Shown: positions 1 to 8,780 of the stretch, piece after piece
Layout of the letters: every line of letters begins with the position of its first letter
Position numbering within the stretch: the stretch's first letter is position 1
Assembly: GCF_014635325.1 (NCBI RefSeq)
Contig: NZ_BMCT01000001.1
Span: 525,743-589,742, forward strand
DNA: 64,000 nucleotides
Direction of reading: 5' to 3'
Source of the DNA: Azorhizobium oxalatiphilum
Lineage (GTDB): Bacteria; Pseudomonadota; Alphaproteobacteria; Rhizobiales; Xanthobacteraceae
Notes under the pieces: generated by a model
The model's database searches: none
The model's input: the letters and a program-made list of their open reading frames with translations, nothing else
What the model was told of the DNA's origin: nothing
Made by a program: the position numbers and the translations under genes

Positions 1-558
1 GCTGACCTTCTCCTCGGGCTTCTTGCGCGGCGGCGGTGAGAAGCCATCGTCGATGGACGCGCTGACCTTCTCCTCGGGCTTCTTGCGCGGAGGCGGCGAG
101 AAGCCGTCGTCGATGGACGCGCTGACCTTCTCCTCGGGCTTCTTGCGCGGAGGCGGCGAGAAACCGTCGTCGATGGACGCGCTGACCTTCTCCTCGGGCT
201 TCTTGCGCGGAGGCGGCGAGAAACCGTCGTCGATGGACGCGCTGACCTTCTCCTCGGGCTTCTTGCGCGGGGGCGGCGAGAAGCCGTCATCGATGGACGC
301 GCTGACCTTCTCCTCTGCCTTCTTGCGCGGAGGAGGCGAGAAACCGTCGTTGATATCGGCGCTGACGTCGGGCTCAGGCGCAGCCTTCTTGCGTGGCGGC
401 GGTGAGAAGCCGTCGTTGATATCGGCGCTGACGTCGGGCTCAGGCGCAGCCTTCTTGCGCGGCGGGGGTGAAAAGCCGTCGTTGATATCGGCGCTGACGT
501 CGGGCTCGGGCGCGGCCTTCTTGCGCGGCGGCGGGGAAAAGCCCTCGTCGATCAGCGC
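1..558. repeat. In-frame 60/66-bp tandem repeat array
   Basis: Five nearly identical 60-bp units fill 1-300, a hybrid 60-bp unit fills 301-360, and three 66-bp units fill about 361-558; a degenerate copy follows to about 624. Differences between the first five units are mostly synonymous in the minus-strand frame. Both unit lengths are multiples of three, so the reading frame is kept. The array continues past the left edge. Near identity suggests recent expansion by slippage or unequal recombination. Confidence 0.95.
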
Positions 559-840
559 ATCGAGGTCCTTCTTGGTCTCCGGCTTCTTGCGCTTGGGCGG
601 CGCGAAGCCGCCATCGAGAGAAGCGTCAAGCTCGGTATCGGCGTCGTCGGTCAAGGAGAAAACCTTCGTCGGGCCAGCCGGCGCAGGGGCGCTCATGGCG
701 GCGACGAGCCCCCGCAGCAGCCATGCCGGCAGGGCGAGAGGAGAAGGCAGCGCAAAACGGCGCAGCCGGAGCGCGAGCCCCGGCAGCGAAATGCCAAAAT
801 CCAGCGTGCTCAGCGAAGCTCCGGCGGAAGCCTCGGCCAT
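1..840 (-). CDS. Repeat-rich, probably disordered protein, partial (C-terminus beyond left edge)
   Basis: I do not recognise a family. From an ATG at 840 the minus strand stays open for 280 codons to the window edge. A short hydrophobic and basic N-terminus (about residues 1-48) leads to an acidic linker, then to repeats. The first repeat is degenerate, the next three are 22 residues with the core DINDGFSPPPRKKAAPEPDV, and the remainder are 20 residues with the core SIDDGFSPPPRKKPEEKVSA. Each repeat has an acidic patch, an aromatic-turn GFSPPP, a basic RKK and a charged tail, so it is proline- and charge-rich and likely disordered. GAGAGGGG lies about 10 bases before the ATG; an internal ATG at 696 is the alternative start. 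It is transcribed in the same direction as argG, downstream of it. Function unknown. Confidence 0.72.
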   Translation of the reverse strand, partial: MAEASAGASLSTLDFGISLPGLALRLRRFALPSPLALPAWLLRGLVAAMSAPAPAGPTKVFSLTDDADTELDASLDGGFAPPKRKKPETKKDLDALIDEGFSPPPRKKAAPEPDVSADINDGFSPPPRKKAAPEPDVSADINDGFSPPPRKKAAPEPDVSADINDGFSPPPRKKAEEKVSASIDDGFSPPPRKKPEEKVSASIDDGFSPPPRKKPEEKVSASIDDGFSPPPRKKPEEKVSASIDDGFSPPPRKKPEEKVSASIDDGFSPPPRKKPEEKVS

Positions 841-904
841 GACATCTGCCCCTCTCTAAAGAGATACCTCTCATCCGAGAAGGGCAGATGTACAGGGTCT
901 AGCT

Positions 905-2131
<1,227 letters not shown>

Positions 2132-2238
2132 CTAGTCTCTCGAAGGCTTGAGCGGCTTCGCAGAGGCAAGCCGCCGGGGTTGGGTCCGAAGCGTCCCCGC
2201 CGCTGGCGGCGGGCCGGGGACACGAAAATCCGCGCGGA

Positions 2239-3075
2239 CTATAGGCCCGCGCCACGCCGTGGCAAGTAGCGGGCGATCATCCGTCCAACCAGCGCCGCTG
2301 CGCGAGCTGCGGCGCGCGCGCCGTGCGCGATCCCGCGCCCGCCCAGCGCCACCAGACGATGCAGCGCGCGGCCCGTGCGCGCCACCGCCGCTTCCGCCTG
2401 CGCATCGGTCGGCGCGCCGCGCCGCTCGAACAGCCACCAGCGCAAGGCGACGATGAGCAGGATCACCAGCACGCCGGAGAACAGGGTGTCGGTGAAGAAG
2501 TGCCCGCCGAAGGCGATGCGCAGGCCGCCCGCCGCAAGGCCGAACAGCACCGCCGCCCCCAGCGCCACCGGCTGCAGCGGGCCGGTCACGAGGCTGGCCG
2601 GGGCCACCATCCAGAAGCCGAGCGCGCCCTCGCCGGAGACGAAGGAGCAGTTGCCGGGGCAGGTGCCGTCCGTGGAGTACCAGGGGGTGAAGGCGAGCTT
2701 GCCGTTGAACTCTTCCACATGCACCGGGCGCGGACGGCCCCAGTGCTCCTTCAGCACCGAGTTGACCAGCAGGCCGGGGCCGAGCGCCATGGCGAGCGCC
2801 AGCAGCAGCGCGGCGCGCGATGGCATGAACATGGGCTTTCCGGGGAACAGCAGCTTCAGCACCAGCGCCGCGAAAGCGGGGGCGCAGATCACCCAGGGAA
2901 TGATGTTGCCGGCCTGCCGCAGCGTCTTGCCCCATGTGGTGGCGCCGATGGGAAAGGTCTTGTGGGCGGCGTCCCAGAACCAGGCGGTGATGGTCAGATC
3001 AAGGGCGGGGAAGAGGGTGAACAGAATGGCCACCGTGGCGCCCGCAATCAGGGTGAGGAACACCAGCCACCGCAA
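2239..3075 (-). CDS. PAP2-family membrane phosphatase (LpxE/LpxF-like)
   Basis: An integral membrane phosphatase of the PAP2 superfamily. The three motifs are visible: K109-x6-R116-P117 in KEHWGRPRP, SGEG near residue 147 preceded by CPGNCSFV, and R186-x5-H192-x3-D196 in RIAFGGHFFTD. Hydrophobic segments flank them (about 3-23, 60-77, 87-108, 160-182 and 198-214). The CxxNCSFVSGE variant is typical of lipid A or lipid phosphatases of alphaproteobacteria, so removal of a phosphate from a membrane lipid at the periplasmic face is likely; the exact substrate cannot be read from sequence. The basic, Ala/Arg-rich tail after about residue 215 looks disordered. Confidence 0.85.
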   Translation of the reverse strand: MRWLVFLTLIAGATVAILFTLFPALDLTITAWFWDAAHKTFPIGATTWGKTLRQAGNIIPWVICAPAFAALVLKLLFPGKPMFMPSRAALLLALAMALGPGLLVNSVLKEHWGRPRPVHVEEFNGKLAFTPWYSTDGTCPGNCSFVSGEGALGFWMVAPASLVTGPLQPVALGAAVLFGLAAGGLRIAFGGHFFTDTLFSGVLVILLIVALRWWLFERRGAPTDAQAEAAVARTGRALHRLVALGGRGIAHGARAAARAAALVGRMIARYLPRRGAGL

Positions 3076-3198
3076 CCCCGCTCTCCTTCAAGCCGGCCGG
3101 GGGCAACTCCCGGCGTCTCCATGAAATTTGATCTGACCCGTTGTCCGGGCGTCGGCCCGGCGGGATAGTCGGGACCGATGTACGCGGAGGAGACGGCA

Positions 3199-3831
3199 AT
3201 GAGAAGGCCAGCCATCGATTTCTATTACGAGTTCTCCTCGCCCTATTCCTATCTCGCCGCCACTCGTATCGGCGCGCTGGCGGAACGGGCCGGAGTGCAT
3301 GTGGAATGGAAGCCCTTCATGCTGGGGCCGATTTTCGCGGAACTGGGCTACAGCTCCTCGCCCTTCGTGGATGTGCCGCTGAAGGGCAACCACATGTGGC
3401 GCGACGTGGAACGGCTCGCCGTGCATTACGGACTTCCCGATTTCGTGAAGCCGGACCCCTTCCCGGTGAACACGCTGCTGGCCGCCCGCGTGGCGCTGCA
3501 TCTGAACGATGCCTCCCGCCCGGGCTTCACGGTCGCGGCCTACAAGGCCATGTTCGCCAAGGGCTGCGACCTGTCCGACCGCACGGTGGTGCAGCGCGTG
3601 CTGGCCGGGCTTGGCCATTATTGCGACCATGTGATGGAGGCGGCGGAGCTGCCGGCCAACAAGGAAGCGCTGAAGGCCCAGACCCAGGCGGCGCGGGCTG
3701 CCGGCGTGTTCGGCGCGCCGAGCTTCGTGGCACAGGATGGCGAGTTGTTCTGGGGCAACGACCGGCTGGAGATGGCGCTGGCCCATGCGGTCGAGGCGGC
3801 CGGCCTGCCGGAGGCCTCCAAGGCTTCCTGA
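3199..3831 (+). CDS. 2-hydroxychromene-2-carboxylate isomerase/DsbA-family protein
   Basis: A 210-residue thioredoxin-fold protein of the HCCA isomerase (kappa-class GST-like) family. The N-terminal FYYEFSSPYSYLAA carries the serine that replaces the thioredoxin cysteine and would bind glutathione. The C-terminal FGAPSFV is the cis-proline loop region. In aromatic degraders these enzymes isomerise 2-hydroxychromene-2-carboxylate, but no ring-cleavage genes lie nearby, so the substrate here is open. The ATG at 3199 has GGAGGAG at 3186-3192; an ATG at 3178 in the same frame lacks such a site. Confidence 0.85.
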   Translation: MRRPAIDFYYEFSSPYSYLAATRIGALAERAGVHVEWKPFMLGPIFAELGYSSSPFVDVPLKGNHMWRDVERLAVHYGLPDFVKPDPFPVNTLLAARVALHLNDASRPGFTVAAYKAMFAKGCDLSDRTVVQRVLAGLGHYCDHVMEAAELPANKEALKAQTQAARAAGVFGAPSFVAQDGELFWGNDRLEMALAHAVEAAGLPEASKAS

Positions 3832-3845
3832 GGCCGGCGACCTAT

Positions 3846-3881
3846 CCTTTCCCCTCTTCCCCACCTGGGAGAGGGGAAAGG
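3846..3881. other. 12-bp inverted repeat hairpin downstream of the isomerase gene
   Basis: Arms CCTTTCCCCTCT (3846-3857) and its complement (3870-3881) flank a 12-base loop. There is no T-tract on the plus strand. It may protect the 3' end of the mRNA or be a diverged member of the intergenic hairpin family seen elsewhere in the window. Confidence 0.6.
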
Positions 3882-3925
3882 CGCGGCCGGGCGCACGCGT
3901 TCCCAGGAGAGGGCTGATCAAACAG

Positions 3926-3959
3926 AAAACCCCGCGCGGGAAAGCCCGGCGGGGTTTTT
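3926..3959. terminator. Bidirectional intrinsic terminator
   Basis: AAAACCCCGC (3926-3935) pairs with GCGGGGTTTT (3949-3958), with an inner CGGG/CCCG pairing, and runs into T residues on both strands. It lies between the convergent isomerase gene (ends 3831) and membrane-protein gene (ends 4007), so it can serve both. Confidence 0.88.
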
Positions 3960-4006
3960 AGCGTTCTGGTCCCGGAACCTGCCGGCCTCGCAGACCGGCG
4001 TCCCGC

Positions 4007-4516
4007 TCAGCGCATCGGCGGCGAGCGGTGGGTGGTCGCCGGGATGGGGGCGGGGATGAACAGGGTGGGGCGGAAGCCCGCAGTCCAGCCGGCCACCAGC
4101 CAATAGACCGTGCCGCCGACGAGACCTGCCGCCAGCATGTAGTCGGAGCTGACCACATTGAGGCCCGGTACCCAGCCGTGGGTATAGAAGAGCGAGGTGA
4201 AGAAGCCGCACAGCGCACCGTTGGCTGCCTGGAACATCCAGGAGCGGATGGAGAACCATTCGGCGGCGGCGATGCCGATCAGCATCAGCTTGAAGATGGT
4301 GGCCACCTGCGTGAGCGTGGCCAGCATGAGCAGCTGGAACGGCGGCTTCAGCGCCGCGAAGTCCGATGCCCGGTCCACCAGAAACGCGCCGGACACCTTG
4401 GGCGGCGGGGTGAAGGACATGGCGTAACCTGCCGCGAGGCTGCCCGCGAGGATGGCGCAGCACAGGCCAGCGAGAACGATGGCCAGGCGCTTCAATATAA
4501 GCCCGTGCGTATCCAC
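4007..4516 (-). CDS. Small membrane protein, paralogue of the 5621-6148 product
   Basis: No named family recognised. The 169-residue product has hydrophobic segments near the N-terminus (about 8-28), in the middle (about 60-85 and 95-112) and near the C-terminus (about 122-142), so it should be an inner-membrane protein. The ending GLVGGTVYWLVAGWTAGF closely matches GLAGGLVYWLVAGWSAGF in the product of 5621-6148, and the central W-F-ANGAL also matches, so the two are paralogues. I chose the GTG at 4516 because AGGAGAG lies 7 bases upstream; in-frame ATGs at 4558 and 4621 have no such site. It is divergent from the MarR gene and shares its operator region. Confidence 0.7.
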   Translation of the reverse strand: MDTHGLILKRLAIVLAGLCCAILAGSLAAGYAMSFTPPPKVSGAFLVDRASDFAALKPPFQLLMLATLTQVATIFKLMLIGIAAAEWFSIRSWMFQAANGALCGFFTSLFYTHGWVPGLNVVSSDYMLAAGLVGGTVYWLVAGWTAGFRPTLFIPAPIPATTHRSPPMR

Positions 4517-4625
4517 CGTCGTCTCTCCTGATGAATCGTCTCCCTTATATGTAGGCATTGGCCCTGACCTGAAGCTTGCGTCAGACCGACGCGGAGCTGT
4601 CATTTTGCAGTATCCAGGCATGGAT

Positions 4626-4667
4626 GGTTGACTAGGAAACAGACTGGATTTAATTTCCTAGTCAACC
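4626..4667. promoter_or_regulatory. MarR operator overlapping a sigma70-type promoter
   Basis: A perfect 14-bp inverted repeat, GGTTGACTAGGAAA (4626-4639) and its complement (4654-4667), has a 14-base spacer. It overlaps a good promoter: TTGACT (4628-4633), 17 bases, TAATTT (4651-4656). The repeat ends three bases before the ATG of the MarR gene. Autorepression by blocking RNA polymerase is expected for this family, and the divergent gene may be co-regulated. Confidence 0.85.
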
Positions 4668-4670
4668 AAT

Positions 4671-5141
4671 ATGTGGCAGGCCATGCCGGACCCTTCTCCC
4701 GCCTCGCTTCAGGACCATCTCGGCTACTGGCTGCGCATGGTCTCCAATGCCGTCTCCCATGGCTTCGCCCGTCAGGTGGAGCAGGAGGGCGTGACCGTGG
4801 CCGAATGGGTGGTGCTGCGGGTGCTGTTCGATGCCACGCATCTGGCGCCCTCCGTGGTGGCGGAGCGCATGGGCATGACGCGGGGCGCCATCTCCAGGCT
4901 GGCCGACCGGCTGGTGGACAAGAAGCTGGTGGATCGCGCCACCGATACGGCCGACCGGCGCGGGCAGACGCTGGCCCTGACGCCCGCCGCACGCGCCCTC
5001 GTGCCCCGGCTCGCCGCGCTGGCGGATGGCAACGATGCGGAATTCTTCGCAGTGCTCACCCCGGCTGAGCGCATGGAATTCGACCGGATGTGCCGGAAGA
5101 TCGCCGCTGCCCGTGGCCTGACCGGCGCGCCGACCGCCTGA
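4671..5141 (+). CDS. MarR-family transcriptional regulator
   Basis: A 156-residue winged-helix repressor. The recognition helix lies around SVVAERMGMTRGAISRLADR (about 63-82), followed by the wing with DTADRRGQTLALT (about 91-103). The family forms dimers that release DNA on binding small, often phenolic, ligands or on oxidation. The predicted transcription start (about 4663) is only some 8 bases from the ATG at 4671, so the mRNA may be leaderless; a second ATG at 4683 (MPDPSP) is possible. No enzyme target is obvious nearby: the neighbours are membrane proteins and a DUF1398 protein. Confidence 0.92.
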   Translation: MWQAMPDPSPASLQDHLGYWLRMVSNAVSHGFARQVEQEGVTVAEWVVLRVLFDATHLAPSVVAERMGMTRGAISRLADRLVDKKLVDRATDTADRRGQTLALTPAARALVPRLAALADGNDAEFFAVLTPAERMEFDRMCRKIAAARGLTGAPTA

Positions 5142-5157
5142 CGCTGGCAACAGCGTC
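5140..5157 (+). other. Short hairpin at the end of the MarR gene
   Basis: GACGCTG (5140-5146) and CAGCGTC (5151-5157) flank a GCAA tetraloop and begin inside the stop codon. It has no T-tract, so it is more likely to stabilise or separate the messages than to end transcription. Confidence 0.5.
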
Positions 5158-5193
5158 GTCCGAAACGAGACCGACCGGAGGGGAGACCGCGCC

Positions 5194-5592
5194 ATGGACG
5201 CGCAACGCATCGCCATTGCCGAACGCTGCCTCGCGGCAGCCTATGACGGCACCATGAGCTTTCCCGAGATTCTCGGCATGCTCGGTGCGGCCGGCATCGA
5301 GAGCTACATGGTGGATTACCGACGCGGCACCTCCACCTATTTCCTGCCTGACGGCGACAGCGTGGTGCTGGACGTTCCATCCGAGGAAAGCGGGGTGGCG
5401 GCTGCCTTCGATCCGCAGGGCCTGGTGTCCCAGATCCGCTGGGCGCAGGCCAATCCGCCCGATTACAGCTACCGGGCCTTCTGCGCGAACGTGAAGGCCA
5501 TGGGCTGCGCGGGGTATCTCGTCTCGCTCAGCGGCCGGCGGGTGCTCTATTTCGGCCGCACCGCCGAACCCCATGTGGAGCATTTTCCGTGA
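5194..5592 (+). CDS. DUF1398 family protein
   Basis: A 132-residue cytoplasmic protein that resembles the DUF1398 (YbcV-like) family. The typical features are the N-terminal helix with MSFPEILGMLGAAGIESYMV (about 22-41), the DYRRGTSTYFLPDG strand pair (about 42-55) and the C-terminal GYLVSLSGRRVLYFGRTAEP (about 109-128). No biochemical function is established for the family. A strong ribosome-binding site (GGAGGGGAG) precedes the ATG. It lies 52 bases after the MarR gene on the same strand and may be co-transcribed with it. Confidence 0.8.
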   Translation: MDAQRIAIAERCLAAAYDGTMSFPEILGMLGAAGIESYMVDYRRGTSTYFLPDGDSVVLDVPSEESGVAAAFDPQGLVSQIRWAQANPPDYSYRAFCANVKAMGCAGYLVSLSGRRVLYFGRTAEPHVEHFP

Positions 5593-5620
5593 GGAGCGGC
5601 ACTGCGCGGGCCGGCACCGC

Positions 5621-6148
5621 TCAGTTGCCCGGCGGCAGCGGCGGGGGCGCCTGACGGGGCTGGGCCGGCATGGGCGGCGGCTGCACGGCTGGCGCGGGCG
5701 TACGCACGGGCTTCCAGAAGCCGGCGCTCCAGCCGGCCACCAGCCAGTAGACCAGCCCGCCCGCAAGGCCCGAGGCCAGGATGTAGAAGGTATCGGCCGG
5801 GGGGCTGGCCTCGCCGCTCACCTGCGGGAACAGCCACGCGCCGACGAAGGCGGAGAGCGCGCCATTGGTCACGTGGAACAGCCACGCGCGCACGGCGAAG
5901 GTTTCCGCCAGCAGGATGCCCGCGAGTCCGATCAGCCACATGACGCAGACCAGGAAGGTGACGAGGAAGGTGCCGGTGAACAGCGCCTCCATCACCGCCA
6001 CCCAGGCTTCGGGCGGCAGGTCCTGCAACGGCATGGCGCCGATGCGCCACTGGCCGAACAGGATGATGGCCACCCCGGTCAGGACGGCCGCCAGCAGCCC
6101 GATGGGGATGACGAACAGGCGGATGAAGAAGCGAAAGGTGCTGTCCAA
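5621..6148 (-). CDS. Small membrane protein, paralogue of the 4007-4516 product
   Basis: No named family. The 175-residue product has hydrophobic segments at about 9-31, 55-80, 83-100 and 125-143 and a proline-rich tail (PAPAVQPPPMPAQPRQAPPP) probably in the cytoplasm. Its last membrane segment matches the paralogue at 4007-4516. The start lies three bases after the VOC gene, so it is the third gene of an rlmN-VOC-membrane protein operon. It is convergent with the DUF1398 gene. Confidence 0.75.
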   Translation of the reverse strand: MDSTFRFFIRLFVIPIGLLAAVLTGVAIILFGQWRIGAMPLQDLPPEAWVAVMEALFTGTFLVTFLVCVMWLIGLAGILLAETFAVRAWLFHVTNGALSAFVGAWLFPQVSGEASPPADTFYILASGLAGGLVYWLVAGWSAGFWKPVRTPAPAVQPPPMPAQPRQAPPPLPPGN

Positions 6149-6151
6149 AGC

Positions 6152-6559
6152 TCAGACCGGCAAGTGACAGACGGCTTCGATATTGTGCCCGTCGGGGCAG
6201 AGAACGAAGGCGCCGTAATAGGATGGATGATAATGCGCCCGCAGGCCCGGCGCCCCGTTGTCCCGCCCGCCCGCAGCCAGCGCCGCGCGGTGGAAGGCAT
6301 CCACGGTGGCGTGGTCCGGGGCCGCAAGGGCCACATGCACGCCGCTGATCGGCCCATCACAGGGGCCGATCCAGAACACCGGCTTGTTGCCGACGCCGAA
6401 GCCCGCATGAGGGACATCGCCGGTTTCTTCCGCGCTCACCTCCATCACGCACGCCATGCCCAGCGGGGCGAGGGCGGCGGTGTAGAAGGCGCGGGCACGG
6501 GCGAAGTCGGCGACCTTGATGCCGATATGGTCGAGCAGTCCGGCGGTGCCGGGGCTCAT
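6152..6559 (-). CDS. VOC (glyoxalase-fold) family protein
   Basis: A 135-residue protein with the paired beta-alpha-beta-beta-beta modules of the vicinal-oxygen-chelate fold: [20 protein letters not shown] (about 10-29) opens the first, and [20 protein letters not shown] (about 73-92) opens the second, with [17 protein letters not shown] near the end carrying the usual metal-ligand glutamate. Family members are lyases, dioxygenases or binding proteins, so the reaction cannot be assigned. Its ATG overlaps the rlmN stop by four bases, indicating translational coupling. Confidence 0.85.
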   Translation of the reverse strand: MSPGTAGLLDHIGIKVADFARARAFYTAALAPLGMACVMEVSAEETGDVPHAGFGVGNKPVFWIGPCDGPISGVHVALAAPDHATVDAFHRAALAAGGRDNGAPGLRAHYHPSYYGAFVLCPDGHNIEAVCHLPV

Positions 6560-7827
6560 TCCGCCGCCGCTGCCATGGCGCGCAGCGCCAGACGTTCACG
6601 GGCGGAGAGCTTCTCGGTCTCGCTCTTCAGCTGGCCGCAGGCGGCCAGGATGTCGCGGCCGCGCGGCGTGCGCACCGGGCTGGCGTAGCCGGCCTGGAAC
6701 ACGATGTCGGAGAACTTCTCGATCGTCTCCCAGTCCGAGCATTCATATTTGGTGCCGGGCCAGGGGTTGAACGGGATCAGGTTGATCTTGGCCGGCACGC
6801 CCTTCAGCAGGCGCACGAGCGCCTTGGCGTCGGCCGGGCTGTCGTTCACGCCCTTCAGCATCACGTACTCGAAGGTGATGCGCTTGGCGTTGGAGGCGGC
6901 CGGATAATTGCGGCAGGCCTCGATGAGCTGGGCGATAGGGTACTTCTTGTTGATCGGCACCAGCACGTCGCGCAGATCGTCGCGCACGGCGTGCAGCGAG
7001 ATGGCGAGCATGGGGCCGACTTCGCGGCCGAGCTTCTCGATCTCCGGCACCACGCCCGAGGTGGACACGGTGATGCGGCGCTTGCCGAGGCCGAGGCCGT
7101 CGCCATCAGACAGGATTTCGATGGCTTCGGCCACCGAGTCATAGGCATAGAGCGGTTCGCCCATGCCCATGAAGACGATGTTGGTGACGAGGCGCTCGCC
7201 TTCGGTCGGCAGGCCGGGGCCCACCGCGCGGTCGCGGCCGGGATAATCGCCGAGGCGGTCGCGGGCGACCAGCACCTGCGCCACGATCTCGGCGGCGGTG
7301 AGGTTGCGCACGAGGCGCTGGGTGCCGGTGTGGCAGAAAGAGCAGTTCAGCGTGCAGCCGACCTGGCTGGAGACGCAGAGCGTGCCGCGATCCCGCTCGG
7401 GGATATAGACGGCTTCCACCTCATGCGGGCGCTCGCCGGGTGTTTCGGAGGGCAGGCGCAGCAGCCACTTGCGGGTGCCGTCCTGAGACACCTGCTCCAC
7501 CACGATTTCCGGGCGGGCGAGGCCGTAGGCGGCTTCCATCTGCGCGCGCAGATGCTTGGAGACGTTGGTCATCTCCGCAAATTCGGTGGCGCCGCGCAGG
7601 TAGATCCAGTGCCAGAGCTGGTTGACGCGCATCTTCCGCTCGCGCTCGGGCACGCCGATGGCGGCCAGCGCGTCTCCCAGCTTCGCCCGGTCGAGACCGG
7701 CGAGGGAGGGCAGCGGCTTGGCGGCCGCGGTGGCGGCCACGGGCGTCGCGGGGCTTTCGGCCACAGGCATTGGGGTCGCCGGGGCGGCGGCGATCACGTC
7801 GGAAGCGGGCATCATGGGCGCATACAT
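6556..7827 (-). CDS. rlmN: Dual-specificity 23S rRNA (A2503)/tRNA (A37) C2-methyltransferase
   Basis: A radical-SAM enzyme that methylates C2 of adenine 2503 in 23S rRNA and adenine 37 in some tRNAs. The iron-sulphur motif is CTLNCSFC, the GMGEPL glycine-rich motif follows, and the C-terminal [12 protein letters not shown] holds the catalytic cysteine. At 423 residues it is slightly longer than usual because of an Ala/Pro-rich leader before the conserved domain starts at about residue 40. The start at 7827 has no clear ribosome-binding site; an in-frame ATG at 7812 is an alternative. It heads the operon with the VOC and membrane-protein genes. Confidence 0.97.
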   Translation of the reverse strand: MYAPMMPASDVIAAAPATPMPVAESPATPVAATAAAKPLPSLAGLDRAKLGDALAAIGVPERERKMRVNQLWHWIYLRGATEFAEMTNVSKHLRAQMEAAYGLARPEIVVEQVSQDGTRKWLLRLPSETPGERPHEVEAVYIPERDRGTLCVSSQVGCTLNCSFCHTGTQRLVRNLTAAEIVAQVLVARDRLGDYPGRDRAVGPGLPTEGERLVTNIVFMGMGEPLYAYDSVAEAIEILSDGDGLGLGKRRITVSTSGVVPEIEKLGREVGPMLAISLHAVRDDLRDVLVPINKKYPIAQLIEACRNYPAASNAKRITFEYVMLKGVNDSPADAKALVRLLKGVPAKINLIPFNPWPGTKYECSDWETIEKFSDIVFQAGYASPVRTPRGRDILAACGQLKSETEKLSARERLALRAMAAAAE

Positions 7828-7966
7828 AATGAAAAACGCGCCCGCCCGCTACGGCGATGCCGCATGGGCGGCCCGCATCCGCGCGGGAGGCGCATCCGGA
7901 GGTTCCAAACGTGCAGAGGCCCGCGCTCCGGAGAGGCGGGCCCTTGCAGAAGCGGCGGTGATCAGA

Positions 7967-8500
7967 TCAGCGGCATTCCTGCGCGGCGCGGTCGAGCGCT
8001 TGGGCGATGCCGTTGAGCGAGTATTTGTCGGTGGTCTGGTTGCCGCGGCCGGAGAAGGACACCACCGTGGCGTCCTTGCCCTTGCGCAGGGCATCCACGA
8101 GGCGACCTTCGTCGGCCACGTTGCGCACCCAGGCGCCTTCCGCCTTGGTGTAGAGGTCGAAGGCCGTGGAGCCGATGGTGAGCTTGGCGTCGCCCTCGCG
8201 CATGGGGAAGCCCATGGTGAAGCTCACCTCGTTCTTCACATTCTCCCCCGGCCGGGTGCTGATGAAGATATAGGCCGGGTCGCGCTTCAGGCCGGAAGGC
8301 TGGCGGTCCTTCGGCTGGGAGATGGCGTAGCAGACCTTCGGCGCGCTGGTGCTCACATAGACGCTCCAGTCGCCGAACTGGGCGACGGGCTTGGACCCGG
8401 CCTGACCCTGGGCAGCGGCCGAGCCGACGGCGCAGGCCATCATGGCGGCGGCCAGCAGGGCGAGGCGCGCCGGGTGGAAGATTGCTCGGGGATGAGCCAT
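7967..8500 (-). CDS. Invasion-associated locus B (IalB) family protein
   Basis: A 177-residue exported protein. A signal peptide is clear (basic start, hydrophobic LALLAAAMMACAVGSAAA, cleavage near residue 30). The mature part has the IalB pattern: FGDWSVYVS, VCYAISQPKDRQP, IFISTRPGENVKNEVSFTMG and a C-terminal cysteine, C176. Two cysteines could form a disulphide. The family is common in Hyphomicrobiales; its role outside Bartonella is not settled. AGGAG sits directly before the ATG at 8500, so I reject the longer reading frame to 8656. A GC-rich dyad at 7918-7942 lies beyond its stop. Confidence 0.88.
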   Translation of the reverse strand: MAHPRAIFHPARLALLAAAMMACAVGSAAAQGQAGSKPVAQFGDWSVYVSTSAPKVCYAISQPKDRQPSGLKRDPAYIFISTRPGENVKNEVSFTMGFPMREGDAKLTIGSTAFDLYTKAEGAWVRNVADEGRLVDALRKGKDATVVSFSGRGNQTTDKYSLNGIAQALDRAAQECR

Positions 8501-8780
8501 GGCAACTCCTGAACGAGATAATGCGGTCCGCGCGCACCCACGCAAACGGTGACGTTGCGAGGTCGAGAGCCTCCCTAATGGGGGAGGCGGTCCAAAAAAT
8601 GGCACATACAAGGTTTCCGTTTTGATTAATGTGGTTTCAGAAACCGCACAAAACACCGTCCTTACGGGTTTTTGATCGCGCTTCCCCTGCGGTGGGCGCG
8701 GCGAAACGACCGCTTCGGGTGCGTGTCACGCGAATCAGGCACGGGCTCCATTCGGGCCGTGAGGGGAGGAGAGGGCGAGC
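8501..8780. promoter_or_regulatory. Divergent promoter region with a GGTTTC dyad
   Basis: This gap between the IalB-like gene and the oxidoreductase gene holds a perfect dyad, GGTTTC-A-GAAACC (8633-8645), and one more GGTTTC at 8612-8617, in an A/T-richer stretch. It could be an operator for either gene; no regulator is adjacent. Confidence 0.4.

Noticed and set aside
1-624. Possible CRISPR array
   Set aside because: Units are contiguous with no variable spacers, are 60 or 66 bases long, and encode an unbroken protein.
23-859. Plus-strand frame through the left-edge repeats (278 codons)
   Set aside because: The repeats are multiples of three, so both strands stay open. The minus strand has a good ribosome-binding site and a biased, charged composition, and it continues beyond the window; the plus reading gives Gly/Ser/Leu-rich low-complexity sequence.
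3846-3881. Sixth copy of the REP-like element
   Set aside because: It shares only a C/T-rich stem with the family and lacks the CCCGC/GCGGG core and the tails.
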